A stretch of 64,000 bases of DNA from Cynocephalus volans (taxonomy: Eukaryota > Chordata > Mammalia > Dermoptera > Cynocephalidae). The position numbers and the translations under genes were made by a program. Under the pieces are notes generated by a model. It was not told the DNA's origin. It searched no databases and saw only the letters and a program-made list of their open reading frames with translations. Positions 57,380 through 64,000 of the stretch are shown here, piece by piece. Numbering within the stretch: the first letter of the stretch is position 1; each line of letters begins with the position of its first letter. The stretch covers positions 85,856,179 through 85,920,178 of the forward strand of contig NC_084462.1 in the NCBI RefSeq assembly GCF_027409185.1, written 5' to 3'.

Positions 57380-59590
57380 AAGTTGTACTAGTGAGTGGTA
57401 ATGCAGTGAATCACTTGATTCCCAGAAAAATTCTCTCTGAATTCAATGGAGTTGTAACTTATATAAGTGTATGCCTATTGTACCGTTAGGTAAATAATTG
57501 GATACTCAGTTAATTACCATACCTAAGTAGAAACATAAAATTAAACGTTATCCTCACAATAAGTTGTTCATTGAGCTTCATTAAAATGCCAAAGGGGGAA
57601 AACCCCGTCCTGACATAAAACCTAACTCCTTAGAATCAAATCTCAGCATCTTGTCCAGGCTTAAAACAGGCAGGCACCTAGAGAGGTGAAGCTAAACCAA
57701 CAAGCCATCTGTGTCTCCTTCATATGTCTGCTATAGAATGAGAAAAGGAACCCAGCATATACTTCTCCTTTGATGAAATACTGCATTTGCCTTGGCGTGT
57801 TTTGTCTTAGTATTTTTTTTTTATTTCAACCAAAACTCCAGCTTAAAGTTTTCCCTTCTAAATATGGCACAATTTGTAGTCCAGCTATTAAAAGAGGCCA
57901 TTTAAATGGCCACACTTCCAGATTTGCTGAAAATCAAACCTTGTCAATGACATAAACAAAAAGGAAAAAACTGATTCATGTTTTTCTCTCTCTCCAGGAA
58001 TAGAGGGAACCAGGGGTACAGCTATATAGTGTATTTATAATTTAGGAGGGAGGAAAGCCTTATTTCTTTAAAACACGAGAATTTAAAATGCAGGGAAATT
58101 TAAGCTGTGTCTACACACAATCTTACCAAATTTAATACCCCAGGCAGGAAAAACAAAAGTTGCATTCAGACAACCATGTTTTTTTGCTTTGTTTTTACTA
58201 TGTTCCCTCCCTCCCCCCCCCAATTAATCCAAACTGCATTTTACATTTTCAACCAATTATTTTGGTACTGTGTAGGCACAATCTCAAAGAATATTGCTAC
58301 ATTTTTAATATCCCATCATAATGGTTTTTTGGAAAATAACCCATTATCCTACTTGCTAACACCAAAGATAATTTTCATACCAGCATTGAATTTGCACCCA
58401 TTATGCAATTTCAGGGCCTAGAGATATATTTTCTCATAAACAGATGCACAAATCAGAGCCTGAAAAGCAATTTTTTTACTCAACTGTTTAGGCATTCTCA
58501 CAATCTTTGTTTTTTAGAAATCATAATGGACAAACTCAGCTTCTCACAAGCAATACACTTTATTACATCATGTGTGATGATTCTTGACTTGCTTCTGAAC
58601 TGGCATGTAGGAAAAATTGCTTCCGTTGCTGTTTAGTGTAGCGTGCGTTTATGACTCGGGTTTTTTAACCCACCACATTCAACAGAGTAGATCATGTGCC
58701 ATTTGTTCACCCATCATTTCTCAACCCTTTAGCAAAATTTACCCAAAAAAAGAGATCTCAGTCTTTTATTGCATGTTTGTTTATTCCAAAACTGCACTTC
58801 AAATAATACTTTTTTTTTTTTTTTTTTTTTCGGTAGAATGGAAGTTAGTCTGGTTTTGGCCATAGATCATTCAGGTCCTCTCATGACTGGAAGCTTTCCT
58901 GAAAGAGGGCCAGGAGGTGTGAAGTCTGGACACCCCAAAAACCCAGACTTCAGTAAGTGTTCAGGTAAAAGCGTTCTGGATGTCAGGAATTGAGTATTCC
59001 AGTCCCTGGATGCAGCTGGAATAGACCCTAAAGACCAAAGAAAATGTGTGGGGAAATCCAGAAGTTCTAACTGAACACGTCACTCATTGTGCCCAAGAAA
59101 GCGTAATTTTTTCCAGGAAAATGTAAAAGCACTATGCTACTTTTGGACTCATCCCACTCCCATTGCTACCCCAGGTGAATGACCCATCTTTGCAGGTTAA
59201 ATGCAAACTTTGCTATACCAAAGAGTCCTAGGACATTTTCACATGAGCTATAAAAGCATTTTTCCCTAAGAAAGGTCCTCCCTTCTTTGTACATAAAGGA
59301 TGAAAACTATGCATTTAGCAAACAAAGAGAAAGCACTTCTCCCTTTTCTATCTAGTTGTTTAGGGTGCATTCAAACACCAGAGGCTGTTTTGAGACTTGT
59401 TTGGCCTTCTGGATTATTATTGTGGTGTGGTTAGCTTTACAGTACATTCGGTAACTATTTCCTAAATAGTAAGGACAAAGAAGCAGAAGGTAAGAAATAG
59501 CTACTTCCACGTGTAAAAAAAAAAAAAGAAAAAAGAAAAAAAGAAAAAAAAAGTGTAAAGATCTACTATTTATAGTGTGAACCAAAGACG

Positions 59591-60195
59591 CTACCTCACT
59601 CAATTTCCATTGGTGATTTTAATCACATTGATGATACCAAAGAATACCAAAGATATTTTCATGCACGGTCTTGGTCTGCAGAGGGAACTCCGCCCCTTCC
59701 CTTCCCCACCTCCTCTCCCCTCCTCATTCTTCACTCAGTGTGTAAACTTGTCTTCATTCTTAATAATGATACGATAATGATAACAACAACATTAGCAAAC
59801 ACTACTCTTATGACTGCTAGTTCTACTTATAATTCTCTAGGCAAACATGTTGCAAACTTTGTAAACTCCTAGGACGAGTGCCTTGCTTGAACCAAAGTGT
59901 TAAACCGCTGTTGACCTCTCTCACCTTATACTCTTTGAATACCTCAGCCTCTTAGAAAGGCCACTAATGAAAAAAAAAAAAAAAAGGAATAATTATTCAC
60001 CGTGGTGCTTTTTCCGTGCAACCATGCAATGAAACTTTCTTTGATACCAAAGGATGACTTTTTTCCCCCAATTTCTTGCTGATAAACCAAAGCTCCTCCT
60101 CCTGTTCCCTCTCCGGTCCCCTCCTCCCCAGCTTCTCCTAGTCCCTTCACCAGGCAGGCCGTGCATCACTTTTACCAATTCCTCCAAATACCTCA
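59591..60195 (+). promoter_or_regulatory. ONECUT1: let-7 and miR-124 seed sites in the miR-9 cluster
   Basis: CTACCTCA (let-7 8-mer) is at 59591-59598, two bases after a miR-9 8-mer. TACCTCA (let-7 7mer-A1) recurs at 59940-59946 and 60189-60195. GTGCCTT (miR-124 7mer) is at 59878-59884, six bases before a miR-9 7mer. These are seed matches only and not evidence of binding. Confidence 0.5.
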
Positions 60196-62196
60196 TAGTA
60201 ATAACGTTTTAGGGTTATGTTGTATAGAGAGTCTATGTGATAAGGCAGAACTTACTAGTTTGATAATTGTTAAGGTTACTTTTTAAAAAATCTTTATAAT
60301 TCTTATTTATTTTGTAGTTTGTATGTTTGGGATGTTCCCTCCCCTCCTCCCTTTGGTTTAGGGTTTATTTTCTTGGCAGAACTATTCTGTTGCTCAAGGA
60401 AGACTTAATTTCTGGAAATGTTCCCCAGGTGGGTTAAGGGTTGTGTAAAAATGCAAGAATGGGATAAAAAAAGATTTTCATTTTGATGGTTACTTATGAA
60501 GTTTCTGTGTTTCGTAGAAAATTTGTTTCCACAGGGTAAAAAATATATATATATAATCTCTTTTTTGTGAAACTGATTCCTATTTTTCTCTATAATGTGC
60601 TGTGATTTTTTAATTTAATTACATTTTATATGAGCTTATTTAATCACTGTTTTAATTTATGACTGTGTAGTTTTTAAAATGTATATAGTAGAATTGAAAT
60701 GGCCAAAGCTTTATGTTACAATCTTTTTTTTTCTTGATGCTAAGATAAGCTGAAGGCAAGAGCTTCTCTTAACTGCAGGGTGTATCTTTAGCTTTTTCTT
60801 AGTCGGCATTTCGAAGTGTGCTGTGAACACTGCCAGCTCCCGCTCAGAAACTTGTACATGCCAAAATGAGTGTTTCAAGGTAGTCCTTTTTGTCATTTAG
60901 AAAGAAGAAAGACATTATTTGTGTTCTTCCTTTAACTTATTAATTTTTTTTTTAAGAAAAGATTACAGGTAAGACCTGAAATTCCAAAGAATTTGAGAAC
61001 TTTTAAACGTTTCAAAGCAACGGCATTTGTGAGATACTTTGCTACTTTTTTTTTTTTTAACCATTCGCACAAGTTTAAGAAGAGTGTAAAAACTCAAAGA
61101 GACAAACTAACGTGATTTGGAAAAATCCTCTAAGTTTTCCCAAGTTTCTGAATTGCTTCAAGGCAGGGGGCAGGGCACGGAGACACAGCTCTTTCTGCAA
61201 AGCTGAGAGAGAGTATATAATGGCCTCACACCCTTAAAGAGAAAGTCCAAGCTGGGCAGCAGCTGTCCGGCCCCTGCCTGTCTGGCCAGCCCATGGTGGA
61301 AGCAAATCATGATTGCTCAGCCTCAACTATCAACTGAATTTCAGGAAAAATCTTTCAAAGTTACATATTCCTCTCCACACCTGTCTCTTGGAATTTGCTA
61401 CCCACGATCACCCCGTCCCCTCCTCACACACCCCTTCCCAAACTGGGAGAATTATCCTCAATGTCAGGGTCCCCAGGGTGAATGTACCCCGGACCTGTTT
61501 GAGTTTATCTCTTCTCACTCTGCATCTTCCCACTAGTTTTCTCTTCCACGCTAGAGATGGTCCCTGCCCCAGGCTTCCTTAATCGAGGCTGTTCAGATAC
61601 TTGGCCCTGCTTCAGATTAGCACACAGAATTCAAAACCAACAAGGGGCATCCTCAGAAGAGCTGGTGCCCGCTATTCTGTTTTATATTGCTGAAATAAGT
61701 GGCTTCAACTACATGTCATTAACCCATAGATATAAATACTTTCCCTCTCAACACAAGAATTTTACCTTTTTTTTTTTTTTTTTTTTTTTTTTTGCAGGGT
61801 TGTTTGGGGTCAAGAAGGAAAGGGAGGGCTTAGACTTTGGGTCAAATGTTACCTTTTTTTAGAAACATTTTTATACTCGTTATGTATTTTAATAGGGCAA
61901 TAAATCTGCTATGAGTTGCAGGATCATTCAGTGCTCTGTTGGTAAGCATTGACAAATTATTTGTTTTTAATAAAAATGCTGTGCAGTGAGTTATAGAAAA
62001 CCCAGGAAAATGGTTGAGGGAGTCGACTTTAACCATCAGCAGTGAAGTGCTGAGCAGAGCTGTATTCACAAGGTCACATTTTCTGTTTCTGTGTTAGTCT
62101 TGATTTTTTTGTGGTATGTTCTGCATTTATTACATAATCATTGTGGGCTCATTTTAGATTTGCCGTCTGAACCAAGTGACAAGTATTTTTTTAAAA

Positions 62197-62202
62197 AATA
62201 AA
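62197..62202 (+). terminator. ONECUT1: likely main polyadenylation signal of ONECUT1
   Basis: AATAAA is followed within 40 bases by GT-rich sequence (GGTAGTTGTCTTC and TGTGTTTATTG). It lies beyond all miR-9 sites. Confidence 0.5.
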
Positions 62203-62220
62203 CTTTCAAACATTGTCTTC

Positions 62221-63474
62221 CACTTGCTTCGGTAGTTGTCTTCATATCTCCCTGTGTTTATTGTCCCGTCTGAATCAGCCCATCTGTCACTCACTGAGAC
62301 CTATCCCTTCCCCCCTTTTCTATTTTCAGTATACCTTTGACCTTAGCTATTGTTTGAGTGTGACTCCATTTCCTTGTTCAAGTTAGCTTGATGGTTTATT
62401 ATGTAAGGAGGGTGCCTAAGACAATCATCAGGTTAGAATAAAAATAAAAATAAAAAAGAACAGTAGAGTAGAAAATCTTCCAAGAGCTTAGGGAGTTCTT
62501 CCTTAGCAATGAAAAACAAAACAAAACAAAAAGTTAAATACATAATTAAATAATTAATTAAAAACCTAACCATGAGGGGCTTAGAAGATTTTTGATAAAA
62601 GACAAATGTTGCTGTCATTTTCTTTGTCAATTAGAAAACAGTGGTAGTTTCTACGTTGCATCTACATTTCAGACTAAATGATTATTGTACCCAGTTATGG
62701 TTGTTTGCTAATATTTTGTCTCTCTCTCTGTCCAATGCTTCTTCTGTATTTTTGTGTGTAGCTACAAAAAGTGTAATGCATTAGGCATTATTCTGGTTTG
62801 TTTATGAGTATCTCCTGTACTGCATTAAGGTTTCTTTCATTTTTTTTAAGCTTCGCTACTGTTCTCACTTTATGCCGTGCAATATCATCTGCTGTGTTTG
62901 CTAAGCAAAAAAGAAAAAAAGAAAAAAAAGCAAGTGATGATGCCATCATGCTTTTCAGTGTTAAAATGTTTCAGCATTTATGTAGTCACCAAAATGTAGT
63001 AAATAAAATGTTGGATTTTCCAGCACTTTAAATTTAGACAATTCTTGCCTTCTTTTGTTTTTATTCTACCTGCAATCCTAAGCAAGTAGCTCATGGATTT
63101 TCTCTAGAGGAAGGGTGAGGCTGAGGACAACATGCTTGAGAACTAAAGCCAGTGCCATGGTTAAAAAAGATTAAAAAGAAGGAGAAGAAAGAGAAGATGC
63201 TCTCTAGAGGAGCAAGAAGAATTTTTAAATGGAAGTGGGACATTCTATTTCTAGAAGTTATCCATTTATATTAACCTGATTGACTCTCAGAAGGAATAAA
63301 AATTATTATTAGAGAGGATGGCCCTTAAAAGTCCTCTTCAGTAAAATAACTTCTGTGGTTATGCACGTGTGTGCACGCATCTCAGGAGCTAGAGGAGGAC
63401 TAGGAAATTAGTGTCCTCTTTTATTTAGTAAAGTATAGCAACTGATCAAGAGGACTCCCTCAGGGAAAAGGGAA
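62221..63474. other. downstream flank or extended 3' UTR, no gene
   Basis: AT-rich DNA with a further AATAAA at 63002-63007 and a T-rich stretch downstream of it, an alternative distal end for ONECUT1. No coding frame is recognised. Confidence 0.4.
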
Positions 63475-63690
63475 ATTAGGTTTGGATTACCTGCTGTGCT
63501 GATGACTAGCTGTGTGACCTTGGGCAAATGATTTAACTTCCCTAGCTCTCAGTTTCCTCATCTGTAAAATGGGCATAACTATCTAGGCTACATACGGGAT
63601 TGTTGTGGGGATTAGAAATTAGAAGTAGGTAAAATTAGTACAGTGTCTGGCATAAAAGTCCTCAATAAATCTTAACTATTTTTATTATCA
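63475..63690 (+). mobile_element. MIR SINE, well preserved
   Basis: GACTAGCTGTGTGACCTTGGG, CAGTTTCCTCATCTGTAAAATGG, GGATTGTTGTGGGGATTAG and CAGTGTCTGGCATAAAAG follow the full MIR order. It marks intergenic sequence beyond the gene. Confidence 0.9.
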
Positions 63691-64000
63691 GTAAACATTG
63701 AAATGCAGACTTTTTCTAATTAAAAAACTAATTTATAAGTCAGTGCTTTCATTTTTTAATTAGAAGAGCAGGACTGCTTTCTTGACACAATTCCAGTAAT
63801 CACATTATATTCTCCAGGGGTGGTAGAATAAAGTGTGAATGGGGCCCTCTCCAATGAGGGTTGGCACTATAGAGGTCCCCAGATGAATGTCTAAGTACTA
63901 GGACACTAGAACGGAAGAAACCATTATCTGTCTGGAAGAAGTTTTTGAAGGGTGAGTTGACTTTGAAACTTATGAAGGAAGAAGAGACGCCTGGAGACAC
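63691..64000. other. terminal flank, nothing recognised
   Basis: AT-rich sequence. A minus-strand frame runs off the window end and shows no domain. Confidence 0.3.

Larger units (their letters stand above)
55542..60990 (+). promoter_or_regulatory. ONECUT1: miR-9 seed-site array in ONECUT1 3' UTR
   Basis: The 8-mer ACCAAAGA occurs eight times, starting at 55550, 56149, 58361, 59034, 59217, 59581, 59636 and 59646. The 7mer-m8 ACCAAAG adds 56205, 59891, 60046 and 60086, and the 7mer-A1 CCAAAGA adds 55542 and 60984. Chance expectation for an 8-mer in this length is below 0.1. The site at 56205 extends to AATAACCAAAG, matching miR-9 through about position 11. miR-9 is known to repress Onecut genes, so this is a strong inference of direct control. 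The last two 8-mers lie 10 bases apart. Confidence 0.85.
55406..62220 (+). other. ONECUT1: ONECUT1 3' UTR (distal end tentative)
   Basis: About 6.8 kb follows the stop, AT-rich and without a credible coding frame. The 3' end is put just after AATAAA at 62197-62202, which has GU-rich sequence downstream. Earlier AATAAA words (61899 and 61969) and a later one (63002) could also serve. The dense miR-9 seed sites from 55542 to 60990 support transcription to at least 61 kb. AU-rich runs (60280-60660) and two Pumilio-type elements, TGTACATA at 59288-59295 and TGTATATA at 60680-60687, point to post-transcriptional control. No data on actual transcripts are available here. Confidence 0.75.

Overview
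The window is vertebrate, almost certainly placental-mammal, genomic DNA. It carries the whole two-exon coding region of ONECUT1 (HNF6, hepatocyte nuclear factor 6) on the + strand, about 15.6 kb of upstream DNA, a 38.4 kb intron and a long 3' UTR. The coding exons (15647-16751 and 55113-55405) join in phase 1 at good GT/AG sites into a 465-residue protein. It has the ONECUT1-type start, a histidine run, one CUT domain and a divergent homeodomain. The host is probably a perissodactyl (horse, rhinoceros or tapir). This is inferred from several tRNA-derived SINEs, one a dimer, that resemble the equine ERE family as I remember it. MIR, L2, old L1 and hAT relics are general mammalian background.

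Layout. 1-14.9 kb is non-coding, with alternating GC-rich and AT-rich blocks, several conserved-looking elements (1-560, 7500-8070, 10040-10140) and repeated ONECUT-type ATTGATC sites. 14.9-16.8 kb is a CpG-island promoter and exon 1, whose leader has a start-stop uORF and a uORF overlapping the true start. 16.8-21.8 kb is a CpG-rich intron start. 22-37 kb is AT-rich intron with conserved-looking elements (notably 24590-25060, with a CTCF-like site) and many old repeats. 37140-43948 is a complete, apparently intact LINE-1 in the sense orientation. It has a 14-bp target-site duplication, a canonical TT/AAAA target and both ORFs open. 44-55 kb is intron with old repeats. 55.1 kb onward is exon 2 and a 3' UTR that probably runs to about 62.2 kb.

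Most notable: the 3' UTR holds eight perfect 8-mer miR-9 seed sites, four 7mer-m8 and two 7mer-A1 sites, with let-7 and miR-124 sites among the densest part (59.0-60.2 kb). A canonical AATAAA lies only 41 nt after the stop and, if used, would remove every one of these sites. Together with the uORFs and the possible autoregulatory ONECUT sites upstream, this suggests dosage control at transcription, translation and mRNA stability. No prokaryotic, viral, CRISPR or rRNA features were seen. The many other open frames in GC-rich DNA have no recognisable protein content.
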